Below, piece after piece: positions 49,530 through 60,977 of a stretch of DNA of 64,000 nucleotides. The position numbers and the translations under genes were made by a program. Source of the DNA: Takakia lepidozioides. Lineage: Eukaryota; Streptophyta; Takakiopsida; Takakiales; Takakiaceae. The notes beneath the pieces were generated by a model. It was not told the origin of the DNA. It made no database searches and saw only the letters and a program-made list of their open reading frames with translations. The DNA is taken from NCBI GenBank assembly GCA_030704615.1, contig CM060731.1, forward strand, positions 25,298,001 to 25,362,000, in the 5' to 3' direction. Each line of letters starts with the position of its first letter. The first letter of the stretch is position 1.

Positions 49530-49960
49530 CACTACTATGTTTAGGGGGGGGTTAGCGACGCCAGGACCCCGAGCGCGCCAGACGCGACGACCCTCCTGCG
49601 ACTGCTGCGCGCCGCGTAGGCGCTCGGCCCGGAAATAGCGACGTCTGCGCGTCGCCGCGGCGCCGCTCCGGTGACGCTTCGCCAGCTTGCGATTCAGGTA
49701 CGTCGTTGCAGTTGGGGCATGACCCGCCAGCAAGCTGGGGGTTGCGACGCCCGGGCGTCGCACGTGCCATCTGCGACGCTCCCGCAAGGCTGCGACGCCC
49801 GGGAATCGCAACAACACCCCCTCACACTTAGGTGCGTGGGGAGGGCCGGGCCAGCTCGCACTGGGGTTTGCGACGTCCCAACGCCGCAGCAATGCCACAA
49901 TGGCGACGTTTGCGATTCCCCGCAGTCGCTGGCCTGCTGGGGCGTCGCAAGTGCCCTCTT
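49530..49960. repeat. Second CACTA-like end with subterminal CGTCGC array
   Basis: CACTACTATGTTTAGGGGGG at 49530 closely resembles the left terminus at 44386, in the same orientation. About 400 bp of GCGACG/CGTCGC words follow. No inverted terminus bounds it on the right. It could be a second truncated element, or the displaced right end of the first. Confidence 0.6.
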
Positions 49961-49964
49961 GCCT

Positions 49965-50728
49965 GGGGGTCTAGGATTGGGCACGCGGTCGAGGGGGATG
50001 GACGGCGCGGCGAGAGGGGGGGGGGGATCAACGACGAGGGACTGCGATGTGGCCCACGTGTCATGGAGGGCACCGTGGAGCAACACGTGGCGGAAAATGT
50101 GGGGAGGGGGATCAGTTCCCGAATTGGAGGAGGGGATCAATCGAGGCGGGGGGAGCAACAACGCGGGGATTGCGCCGTCCATGGTTGAAGGCCCGGGGGA
50201 CCGTGCCTGGGCTCGGGGGATCAGACACCATTGGACGGGGGATCAACCGAGGGGGGGGGTGGGCGGCGTGTCGGGGGATTGGGCCGTCAATGGGAAGAGG
50301 GGATCGACGGCGGGGGGAGCGGAGGATGGCGGGGGGATGACGGGGGATGACACACAACATCCATTGTTTGTGAGGTCGGATGGATGCGCAGGGGATCGAC
50401 GGTCTGGGGAGCCGCACACGTGGCGGGCGATTAGTGTTGGGGGATCACTCCCGGTCCGGAAGGGGGATCAAGGCGGGTCGGGGGGAGCGGCGACGTCTGG
50501 GGGGAGCGCGCCGTGGATGGGAGGAGTGGATCGACGGCGGCGGGAGCGCCACGTGGCAATGGGCGCGTCATGGGGCCTTCATCCGGCCGTCATCCATTTA
50601 ATTGAGGTTGGATGGATGGGGAGGGGATCGACGGTTCGGGGTAGCGCCACGTGGCTGGAGATGGGGTGGGGGATCACTCCGGCACTGGAAGGGGGATCAA
50701 CCCAGTGAGGGGATCCACAGCGGGGGCC
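49965..50728 (-). repeat. Right inverted arm with GGGGATCA motif array
   Basis: This is the reverse complement of the left arm. The outer 400 bp (50330-50728) match 31690-32105 almost base for base. The inner part keeps the theme (TGATCCCC words, CACGTG, CCATCC) at lower similarity. Sequence to about 50880 continues with related GC-rich words (a further GCCACGTGGCTGGAGAT), so the right side extends beyond the left. Confidence 0.78.
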
Positions 50729-53513
50729 GCCACGTGGCTGGAGATCGGGCGGTGCTGTGGGGCGCCGCGCGGCCAGCGGTAGGGCGGGGGTCAGGGGTCC
50801 GGGTGGGGGGCGCGCGGGGGCGTGGGGAGGAGGGGGGGGGCGGGTTCCCCGGCTGTACCTCGCGGGCCGTACCCGTCAGCTCACACGCTTGCAATAAAAT
50901 CAAGCCACATCCATATTGGGACCGCCCACTAGTATGGTGTTCTATTTGTTCAATTCATTCTTTCAGTCTGATTACGCAGTATGTTTGTTCGGAAAGAGCC
51001 CCACATAAACTTTTTAACTGTAAGACATCAACCACAACCTTGATAGCCCAAGAATCATCTGGCAGATAACAATCCTGACAGGCAATAACAACAATGCTAA
51101 TGGAGAAAATAGCAATACTCGGATTGGCCAATAAGACTCAGATGCCCCAAAGTGTGACAATCCAACTGAGATAGTGCCAACAAACAGCAAATGAGAAGGA
51201 AACAGAAGCTGGATCTGCAAGAAACCAGGAAAATAACCTGCAGCTCCCTGAAATAACACCTGCCTGTCAATCTCTCTCTCGCATCTAAGTTTCTTTCTCT
51301 CACAAGGCTACAGAAAACAACGTCTTATGAGTACGTTTCTCTCTCACAACGATGGTGGACAGGCTATATACCTCCTAATTGTTCACGAAATGCACCTGCC
51401 CCTTTGGCCCACTCTTGCTGTGGAATCACCAATGTGAGGAGGAACTTCGCTGTTGATATCTCTTGTGTCACAGATGCTTGTGGTTGTACTCTTCCAGCGG
51501 AGAAATGTCAGTGTGCTTGCTCATAACACAAATTTACCCCAAAGCGACACCAAACTACTAAAATCATATGGACTGGCATGATAAATGTAAGTGATAGGTC
51601 TTTGACTACTCACACACATACAAAGAGCCCCTAACGGCAATTTCTCATAAACAGTCGTTAGAATGTAAACAGAGCAGATCAAAGAAACATAGAGCTCCAG
51701 CCAGAAGTGCTGGAGATACTGGGTGCATTGAGCACCTCTGCCTTAATGAATCTTTCACAAACAGGCAACTATCCTTGCGAAGCTGATGCACATCTTTTTG
51801 TCTCAGACAGATCGTCGGTTACTACAGTAAGCTTGGAAAGTACTGATTTTATTTCATTCATTCTCTGTTGTTGTACTTTGTCCCATGGGTCTCTCTCTCT
51901 TGTACTGTATTCCTGGGCCCTGTGGGTGGGTCACGTTTTTGTTTCTCTTGTAGTTCTACTGACCCTTTGGGTTCCTGTGGTCATAATACTTTTCTTTTTC
52001 TTCCCCTCCCTGTCTCTCATGGGCCTGTCTGTTGACGTCTTTTTTAAGCAAGGAGACGGTGAATCCCCCCACAAATCAAACTTTAGAAACTGGAACGTCA
52101 ATAGTACCCTTGGGAAACCAAGAAAATCTGACTTGCCTCATAAAATGTAGTTGATCGGGCTCTCCGTTTCTCTTGCAGCGATTGGGCATCCCAACGGACC
52201 TTGTAGGATTCTTCCTTCCTTTCTTTATCTCTCGTCTCACGCGTAACCCCCTCACAAATGTCGATAGCGAAGACCAGTCTGTTGCTATAGAGATTCACTG
52301 CGTTTAGTCAACAAAGATTAAATTGTGTGTGTAGGACATGCTGACAGGTCGAATTGGGTCAAGAAGCGAGTGGGCCTTCCGTAGAGTGCTGTAAAAGATG
52401 TCGGTCTTTGTACGGAGAGGGTGGGCCCCCGGTAAGTGCCACACTCTTATCAAGAAGCTGGTCATGACGCTACTGCGTCAACTCCTGCACCGTGTGGAAT
52501 GAACAACAAACATAGAACGGAGTACATGATGTGATTAGTACACTGTGAAAGCAACCAGTGCTTACATCCGAATGTAACTGCAATTAAATTGAAGAAGCGG
52601 AATGTAGCAGGGATGGCGTTGTTTTCGGGGCTTTTCTGATTGTGAACTCGAATATGCATCTATGGGTTTCTGCTAAGCGTAATCGTTACTGAAGATTTGG
52701 TACCGTGGCGATGGATCTCGTGCTGAGCAAATTGAAGCCCTTGTGAATAGCTCCTTCCAGATCTGACAAGTACAATGCACTTCGTTTTTCATTCCGTTAT
52801 TCTAAGCGGGAACTTCATTCCTACAAATGAGGGGATGACGGATTTCACTGATTCACCCGCAATGCTAAAACACCATATATTATCTGTAGCCAGGCAAGAA
52901 ATTGTGACATTGAACAAGTAATCTGCAGGTGAAATTTTCATCAGGAGGAACTGGGTCGCGTATCTCCTAGACAATCTCCTATAGATACTCACTACACCAT
53001 TTGAGAGGGTGGGTCTGAAACATCCTGCCACATTCCCTAGAGGATGAAGTGTCAGGGTTGGAGTATCTGATTCGGCAAGGGGGTGCCGAGCCCACAGCCG
53101 GCGATGAGAGGTTGTGGTCACCGGCAGAGATCAACAGCGGAGGCTCACAGAGCTTGATGGCTTGTATGTAATGCAAGCTGCCTCCAAGAGCACCTATGGT
53201 GACCACTGTCAGTATGGAATCAACGGGTTTTCTAGGTGGAGAGAACTATGAATTGGAACCTGCTCGATCAAATTGCCGTCATGATTGGATACGTGTGTGT
53301 GTGAAGATTTGAGCATTTATGTTATTTTGATGACCTTATGGGGCGGCACCGAATTGTGCTGCCGGCAGAATGGAAACCTTGACTGTTTTCCTGTTTTGAT
53401 TTGGGAGTCCTCAAGGGAATGTGACTGAGATCTTTGTCAGAAGTGGAGTAAAGCGTTGGAGAGTGGGTGTGAAAGGTCGACTGGATGTGAGTAGTGGGAG
53501 GAAGAAAGGAGGG
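50729..53513. other. Right flank of the composite element; no gene recognised
   Basis: After GC-rich sequence ends near 50880, composition becomes ordinary. Short frames on both strands (for example 52979-53206 minus, with VTIGALGGSLHYIQAIKLCE) are coding-like but match no family I know. The last few hundred bases should hold the promoter of the WD40 gene. Confidence 0.45.
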
Positions 53514-56500
53514 ATGGCAGCACCTTCATCACGTCTATCACTATCGAGTGTGAAAACTTCAGGGTCAGAGGCATACTATAAGAGCAACCTCGACCTGGTG
53601 CTGAAAGAGAATAAGCAGCTGAAGCAGCGCCTGGACCAGCTAGAGAAGGAAAATCGTGGCCTCAAAAAGGCCGTTTACGATCTGAGTGTTAGGTCTGGAT
53701 AGTAGCTTCTGGCCGTTTCTATGGCTCTTCATAGGAAGCGATAATAAAAGAATAGAATGATGTTGTCGATGTCAAATGGTTTCAACTTTTCTTTTCAAAT
53801 GACTGGAAATTGCACTAGGAGTGCTACCTAGGAACATCTTGCGGTTATCTGAAAGTTAAAGACAATCTTGCATCCTGTCAATTACAAGCAGAGGATGAGC
53901 AGTAGTGAGGAATTTGATAGCTGTTAGTTTTGCTGGCCACAGGCACAGTGCATGCACAGAGCAGGTGGGAAAACCGTGGAAACCATTTGACATCGACAAC
54001 ATCATCACTCCTGAGAGCACTATACCTGAACTTCTGGACAATGTCCGAATGCCTGATCCCGAACCCCAGAAAGTGGGCCTTCCAGGTGTGGTTCAACTCT
54101 TGTCTGTCTGTTTTTCGAAACCCACAGGAGGATTTAGCTTACATTATGATCATTCTGAATTTGGCTCCCCTGAATTTGGGCCAGAATGGGCACAATCAAG
54201 TTGGTCAACCCTATCCATAGCACTGGCCAATGTTTTGTTTGCAATGGTCACAGTGTCATACAGTTTTTATGAATCTCTTGGTGCTCTTGCCTGCAGGAGT
54301 GGCTGTTACAAAGTCCAATCTCAAGGCTGATGGTCGACAATTTTATCATGCATTTGACCTAAAGGTTGGCCCACCTCCTCACCCAAGCTGCTTTTCCCAA
54401 TACTTATGCTAGTTTCCAGTGGCTCAGGTGGACAGCAAAATGAGGGTAGAGACAAAGAGGCATGGTCCTCAGCCTACTGGGTGGCGTGCTCTACACAAAA
54501 CAAATCAAAGTACTAGCACATGGCCATCCTTAGTTGTCTGCCAATTCAGAAAAACCAGAAAGTTGTGCCTAGGCACAAGCAGATGGAACAATTGGACTAC
54601 CTTGACAAGTGATTCTGTGTAAGGTTGAGGGAGGGAGGATGCAGACTGGTTTCAGGGAAGAGGTGGTGATTATAGCTTGTGGGTATGACAGGGCCATACA
54701 GGATCAGTGTATGCAGCCCAGTTTGCAAGGGCCAACAATCTGTTGGCATCAGGGTCATTCGATCAAAGTGTGCGTGTCTGGGATGTCCAAACTCAACGTG
54801 AGGTCAGATTTACTTCCATTTTCTGTTGTCTATACCGGGTTCTGTAGTGTTGCCTTTTAGCCCTTGTTGGCTACTGCTTCTGCTCAGGGGCAGCTTGCAC
54901 TGTGATGCAGCTACCACTTTGGTGTAAGTTGAAGAGAGAGTGGGTCTAACTCCTGGCATTGGTATATGGAGGACAGGTGCTTCGCTTTCAAGAGCATCAA
55001 ATGAATGTGGCAGATGTTGATTGGTCAAATGATGGCACTTTGCTACTGTCAGGCGGGTTCGACCACTGTGTCAAGGAGTGGGATGTGGTGGCTGCCAAAG
55101 CAGTGCACTCCTATAGCGATCTGCAAGGCTTTATTCAGGCTGTCCGTTTCAATCCTGCAGGCCTGTAGTCTCATTATGTTTGTCCCTTGTGTCTTCTCTC
55201 TCCCTGTATGTGCAGTAAATGTAGAGATGGGCTTGCTGATATAGTAATCTGGAGCAGTGAGTGAGTGAGACTGTTCTGTCTTATAATTTCGAAGTGTGTA
55301 TGAGCGTCCCAGGGATGCAGTTCATAGTTTTGCAGCCATCTGTTGCTGTAGGTCCCTTTCATTCGTAGTACTTTCTGCAAACTGAGCTCTCTTAGGATAT
55401 GCATTAAGTGATTGTCTGTATGTGTACATGGGTTGCCCTGTGTCTTGTTTTGAGGAAAAAGGCTGAGCTGATGACCGCTGGGGGTTTGTGGACACGCAGA
55501 TAATGGAGTTTTTGTGGCGGGCAGCACTTCGAAGCAGATTTATGTGTTAGATCGACGGCTCCGCAGTGCAGGGGGGGTGGCATTGCTGCTGAGCAGTGAG
55601 GCCAAAGTGAATGCCCTGTTGGTATGCCGCAACGGTATTTCATGTCTCTCAGGGGACTCACATGGCGCTATGAAGCTCTGGGACCTGCGTACGCGGGCCT
55701 GTGTTGAGACTGTGTTTAACGATGAGGCTCATAAGCCCATCACATCTCTTGCCACATCTACCCCTCCCGATGGTATGCTGTCCCACCCCTGACACCAGTT
55801 CATTCCTCATAGTCTCTGCAACTCTTAACTCTTCTGTCATGTGGAGGTCTCTTCCAATTCTTCACCTCACAAGTTTGGCATAATCTTTTATGTTGTGGTG
55901 TCATCTTACTCCCATGTCAAATTTTGAGTGTTCTTTACATTTCTTCCCTGTTTTATAGCTGCTGCCGCTGCCAACATCTTGCAACTTCCAACTGAAGTAG
56001 CTCATGTGCGGTTCAAAGCAAGTAAGTTTATTTCCTTATTTACAGTACTTGGATTCAGTATTGATGACAGAAAGCGGATGGGTGCAGTGGTTATTGAGGA
56101 GGGTGTGCAGGTCGCTGTCAACAGCTACGATAATGGTATATATCATTTCCCATCCCTTTCTTGTATCAAGATACACCTCTCTCTTACTCAATAGTTCTTT
56201 GATTTCTTTAAACTCACTTTGAGCACCACTATCCATGTCTCACCCTAATTGGTGTGGGTGGAGGCAGTATTAAGAGTCTATGATAAGTTTTCGATCATAG
56301 AACAGCCACAGTTGCGGATGGGCAGTATGAAGTTGGTGCATGCAATAAGTGGCACACGTACCAAGAATTGGCCGATCAAAAGTTCCTTGTTTCAAGGCCA
56401 TGATTGTAAGTCCTCCTCTACCTCGATTTCACAGAGATGGCAAGCAAAGAGGAAAGCTTACAAGATTACCTTTGGGGAGGGGGGAAGCCCCTCGCATTTG

Positions 56501-57240
56501 TCAACTAAACCTGAATTATTATCTGAGAGTTTGTCATGATTATGCCCATTGAGTTCGCAGGGGATCTTCTTGAATCAGATGCATGTCGGGGTTCTGGTAA
56601 CGGTGTTCGTGAAGTAGGTGTAGGTGTGACGGGGAGGGTTTTGAGGCAAGTTGTGTCACTTGCAAAAACTGGTGCTGTATGAGGAATCAGATCAGCAGGT
56701 TGTGAGAAAGCGTTGGCCTAAGCAGAGCGATGGGCTTCCTGCTAATGGAGACTATAGACCACGAAACCCAGACCCTGCGTAAGTGTCCTGCCTTTGGAGG
56801 ATAAAATATCTAATATCCCTGCTTACACAGCACTTTGCACGGAGGTGGAAGCCACCATCTTGACCTTGTGTGCTGGGATGGCCGCATGGCTGCAGATCCT
56901 TCCAGGACGCAAGTGTGCATGATACTCTGCTTCTGGCTTCTGGCAGTGCTGACAACTATGCCTACATCTTTGATGTCGGCGGTCCATCTGTAAGTCTCTC
57001 AATCATAAATATAGTTGGGACTTCAAGATGCTGACAGAATGTTTGGAATGTGAACCATGGACTGACAGCTGCAAGGGTGGGGGTGTGCAGGGAACGGCGG
57101 AACTGGTGCAACGATTGGAGGGGCATGGTGACCGAGTGTGCGCGGCTGTGTTCCATCCCCACGATCCCATCCTTGCCACTTGCTGTGCTGACTACTCTGT
57201 CAAAGTCTGGACTCCACGACACTCCACAGATCTGGGTTGA
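53514..57240 (+). CDS. Coiled-coil plus WD40-repeat protein
   Basis: Exons deduced with agreeing phases are 53514-53692, 53943-54085, 54297-54364, then 54692-54802, 54977-55160, 55500-55772, 55959-56021, 56088-56135 and 56268-56405, and finally about 56905-56992 and 57091-57240. The exons near 54380-54690 and 56560-56900 are not settled. The first exon encodes a Ser-rich start and a coiled coil (LVLKENKQLKQRLDQLEKEN). WD40 blades follow: GHTGSVYAAQFARANNLLAS, LLLSGGFDHCVKEWDVVAAK, DSHGAMKLWDLRTRACVETV, VAVNSYDNVLRVYDK, RTKNWPIKSSLFQGHD, LLASGSADNYAYIFDVGG and LEGHGDRVCAAVFHPHD. The stop is at 57238. The intron after 55160 needs a GC donor (CTGCAG then GCCTGT), because the nearby GT would create a stop. 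The protein resembles WDR25/WDR5-like scaffolds in blade spacing, but I cannot name the orthologue. A propeller scaffold that self-associates through the coiled coil is inferred. Confidence 0.7.
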
Positions 57241-58368
57241 CTTCACTCCCTTATTTCTAGTATCTTTGCTGACAGTGTGTCCTCTTGGTTCCTGGATCAA
57301 TCACTGGTGAATCAATCACCTGCTACCGAGCAGTTGCTGTGCATATTGACAACACGAAGCTAACAAGGGTTGTGGCAGGCCATGCTCATGTACCATGCTA
57401 ACTGATGCGACGCCATGTACAAGAGCCATCACATTGAGTCCAACCGTCCATTTTTCGGCTTTAAAAAGGGATTGCCGAATGGAGGAGGTGGTGCCCAAGT
57501 ACCCCCCCTTCCCAACTGTGAGAAACCATTACCAAACGTCACCAAGAAGCAGAAGCAGAGGAGGTGCTGATTACCATTAGCTTTGTTAGCTTCATCTTCC
57601 GGCATGTTTCTCAAAGATGACTTAGCACCTAGTGGAAACAAAGTGGACAAGCTTTCTTCTCCCCAAGTTTTTCAAACACTCTTAGTATTTCAACCGTCAC
57701 TTTTTGTCTCTACCTACAAGCAGAGAAAGAAAGAAGAGTTAAACATCCTGTTAGACATTGTAGATGTCCAATGTCTCTGTCTTTTGCTAGACGGGAGTAC
57801 ACAATCCAGAGTGACGGGCACATCATTTCTGTGGTAAAAGCAGGGCTATAAAAATAAAATCAATAACCCTGCAACGAGGCTGTTGAGTTTGTATGCAGAC
57901 AAGTGCCTCTGCGAGGTTTCTTTCCTCCTCTCTCTTGCTCTTCTCATTCACACTGCACTTTTCTAATTTTTGGCATCTCTGGCTCTCTCAAATTTCCCAT
58001 TGCACGAGGGGATCTCATACATACAAGCTCACAGTGTACTGGGGTTCCCTCCCACTTAAAATGGAAATGGATGTCTAATCCACGACAAAACTTTAAACCT
58101 GTGTTCGTTGACCAGTTCTTGATTCCGAGTAGCATTCTGTAATGACCTACTCTTCCATCTATCTCTGTGTTTTTCAAATTGGCTAGGTAGCCCATGTTGC
58201 ACATCACCTTGCTAAGGTCTCCTTTACAATGCAACCAAGGATCCTCCTACCGTGTAATTAGACACACTTTCTTTTAGGTAGATGAAGGGAAATCTTGATT
58301 CATTGCCAATCGTCATATTTGTAGCAAATTCTCATTTCAGTATCGTTTAATGGAATGTGACATTGCAG
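57241..58368. other. Spacer after the WD40 gene; no gene recognised
   Basis: This contains the WD40 3' UTR and possibly unrecognised upstream exons or introns of the fragment beginning at 58369. Only short frames without similarity are present. Confidence 0.45.
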
Positions 58369-58945
58369 GGTGACTGAGAATGCCTTCATTGCCACCAACT
58401 TGTCCCACATGCTCTTCCGAGTGAAAGATGTCGGGAAGCAGGGGGTGCAAGAGTTTGCCAATTCGCTCAATGCCGACCTACTGCGCAAGTCGGAGGCAAA
58501 GGCAAACAACCCCTGGAATAGGCTAAGCATGGACGCCATGCTGGACTACATATTTCGGGTACAGCTCCCAACTCTTTTGTTGACATAATCTGTCATTGCT
58601 CCCCCAATAGAAGAAAAAGTGTGGACCAGGATTTCTAATCTTATGTGTGCATTGTTGACAGACGAAAATTCAGCAGGATTTGGCACATGCGCGGAGGTTC
58701 TACATGGAGTCAGAGGAGAAGAAACTAACCCTCTCGGCACTGGAATCGTATCTCAAAGCTGCGGAGGCGAAGGCCTGTATAAGTACAAGTCGCGGATGGT
58801 GAAGTACGTGGCCATAGCTGATCCCGCCCTTGGTGCCGACTTTCTGGTGGAGGTGGGGAAACACTACTCCTGCGCTCTTAAGCCCACGATGACACTGGAG
58901 AAGCTGCATCGTCTAGCCACAGCCTGTGTAGATGCAACAGAGAAG
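58369..58945 (+). pseudogene. Fragment of an unidentified gene, frameshifted
   Basis: One exon (58369-58558, after TTGCAG, before GTACAG) reads NAFIATNLSHMLFRVKDVGK and NPWNRLSMDAMLDYIF. It joins in phase to an exon beginning ACGAAAATT after GACAG (about 58661), reading KIQQDLAHARRFYMESEEKK and ALESYLKAAEA. There the frame breaks near 58770. A shifted frame continues GLYKYKSRMVKYVAIADPAL and LVEVGKHYSCALKPTMTLEK, with a possible GT donor after 58945. The amino-acid pattern looks like a real conserved, helical protein, but I do not recognise it. Upstream and downstream exons are missing, so it is either a pseudogene piece or a gene carrying a sequencing indel. Confidence 0.45.
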
Positions 58946-59183
58946 GTTATACATTCTTAACCAAATTCTCTTGTGGCAACCATTTCGTTTTCGTGGTGTT
59001 TGGCGCTTACTAATATGCACGGTGGTTGGAGAGACCCGGTGGTTCCAAATCTGGAATGGATCCCAGAGTACAAGGGACATGTGGAGCTTTCCCAAACCCG
59101 ACAAACTGTCTACATGTCCATGATAGTGCTTTACCTAGCTGCACATCAGATTTTCCTTACTCAATGATTCTGCCATTCAGATC

Positions 59184-59385
59184 GACGGAGAGATAAGCGG
59201 CGAAAAGATCGAAGAGGTAACAGGGAGGATGTGTACTAGGCAACAAGTTTCCTAACAGTTTGGAGGTGAAGCTTGGTTGGTCTTATGGTTGATGGACCAG
59301 TTGCCTTATTCTTCATCTGCTTGAGAAGGTAGTAGGTCAGACTGAGGTTGTTAATTCATGGAAAGGATTTTGTGACAAATTGAAG
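59184..59385 (+). pseudogene. Displaced copy of the TAF15-like gene 3' end
   Basis: This 200-bp block is homologous to the reverse complement of 10437-10630. It reads DRRRDKRRKDRRGNREDVY then TAG, against DRRRDERREDRRERREDVY in the functional gene. Homology continues into the 3' UTR (ATGGACCAGTTGCCTTATTC, TTTTGTGACAAAT). It starts abruptly after TTCAG at 59183 with no other TAF15 exon nearby. A small segmental duplication or a truncated retrocopy is inferred. Confidence 0.8.
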
Positions 59386-60202
59386 TCAGCTTTGGATGAG
59401 ATTCCTAGTTAGAAGTCGGCAAGAGTCGGACTGTAATTGCAAGGAGACTTATTAGAGCGGTGAACACGGCACGTCAAACGCTATATGCCCTGGTTACAGG
59501 GGTGACTGTAATTTTTGCAGGGAGGGGTTAGTTGGAACTCCACGATTGGGAGACACGGTAGATATAGTCCGGGGCGGGCCCGCCGCTAGATCACAATCTG
59601 GGTGCGTTGACCGAGGACATCATATCGCATTAACTCCCAAATAACTCACAAGTTTAATGTGGGTCCCGGTATAAGTAGCAAAAGTGCCAACCGTGGAGCA
59701 CATTTTTGGACCCCGCTCAGGTAGATTGCCATTTTGGGGCAAGTACCGTGACACCGTGGAAATGCTCTTATGAGCATGAACTAAGACTCTAGGCGGGTCA
59801 TCGGCCATAAGGCTTCAAAATGCACACCAAAACATACAAACGATGCTGAATTAATCATTTTGATCTTATATGTCATTTAGGTTGTAGTCGACACAAACCG
59901 AACCTCGTAAGTGGTCCGCTTGGGGATCCCCATTTTTTATAAAAATCTAATAACACGGGACTGCGGTCCCTTATCTAATGAGACGGAACAGAAAGAAAAA
60001 TTTGGGACCAACTTTTTTTTTTTTTTTTGTTTTTGGTTTTTTTTTTTTTTTGGTAAGAGAAGGGGGGCTCCTGATTTGTGAGCTGTCGCTCCCAGGTGTT
60101 TCCCTTTATTGATTTATTTAGAAAAAAAAGGTGGGGAATGAAGCCCACACTGATAATGTATTAAGATTCTGCAAAGGAAAAAATAACCTTGCCAAGGCTG
60201 AA

Positions 60203-60221
60203 GGGGGGGGGGGGGGGGGGG
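60203..60221 (+). repeat. (G)19 homopolymer
   Basis: A pure G run in a gene-poor stretch that also has long T runs 150 bp upstream. Confidence 0.9.
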
Positions 60222-60977
60222 CACAGCCTTAGCCATAGTCATCAGTAAACAGAACAGCAGATCTCAGAAACTAGAAACTACCGCTCAAAAGAGAGTTGGG
60301 CTTTTGATTTGCCCTTCCTAAAACTTCTACGATGCTTCCAATTAACTTCAGATTCTTCTCTTTCTATTGGAGAATATCTAGCACTCCTTGCCTTCCTGTT
60401 GGCAGCTCCCATAGTCAAAGCCCGCCATGCTTCTCTAGCCTCGGACAGAAGGTTTGAGTGAACCCTACTCATGATTGCTTTCACACAAGGTCCATTGCTG
60501 TGCTCTCCAAATCTGCCACAATGTATGGGCGCGGAGAGTGGCCCAGACTGGGTAAGTGCAGCATAATTTTCCATTGTAGAACACCGGCCTCCATTTTTGT
60601 GTTGCAGAATTGTCAGCTCAGAGGAAACAACTGCCGAAGATAAATCTTTTGTATGTCCCATACAAGTGGTCAATGCACATGGTTGCCAAGTTGAACGCAT
60701 TTCGCAGAAAAAGAAAAAGGGAAGATTTTCAGGTCTAGCTGATTCTTCATCGTTTGTGAAGAAACGATCTACGGCTTGTGGCTACCAAGGATAGTTTCTT
60801 CACTATCGAAGGTCTCTCTCTGAACAATTTGAATGCGCAGGTCTTTTCCATCAGCCGAGTTAAGCCGCGACGAGAAGGTCATGTACGGTCTGTTGTCGTA
60901 ACCAGATGTCACGTGACATGGTGATCAGACGAACGTCGTGCCCGAAAAGCTCTGGAAAACAACTCGCAATGCGCAGC

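Larger units (their letters stand above)
31690..50728. mobile_element. Composite MULE-derived structure with long inverted arms, about 19 kb
   Basis: The left arm beginning GCCCCGCTGTGGATCCCCTC at 31690 is matched in reverse complement by the right arm ending at 50728. Matching features occur in the same order: CCAGTGCCGGAGTGATCCCC, GCCACGTGGCGCTACCCC, ATGGATGACGGCCGGATGAA, CCGGACCGGGAGTGATCCCC and the CATCCATCC-ACCTCA block. By eye identity is around 95 percent over the outer 400 bp and declines inward. Inside lie both halves of a MULE transposase, a LINE and a CACTA element. Mutator-like elements often have long TIRs, so the arms are read as the TIRs of the MULE. No clear 9-11-bp target duplication was found because the outer boundary differs on the two sides. 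Confidence 0.7.

Noticed and set aside
49671-50708. 345-residue plus-strand frame and the 162-residue minus-strand frame opposite it
   Set aside because: Same GC-rich repeat arm and CACTA subterminal sequence; the translation is repetitive and mirrors the left arm in reverse complement.
60278-60700. 140-residue minus-strand frame
   Set aside because: No recognisable motif, no splice-linked neighbours and an atypical composition; not enough to call a gene.
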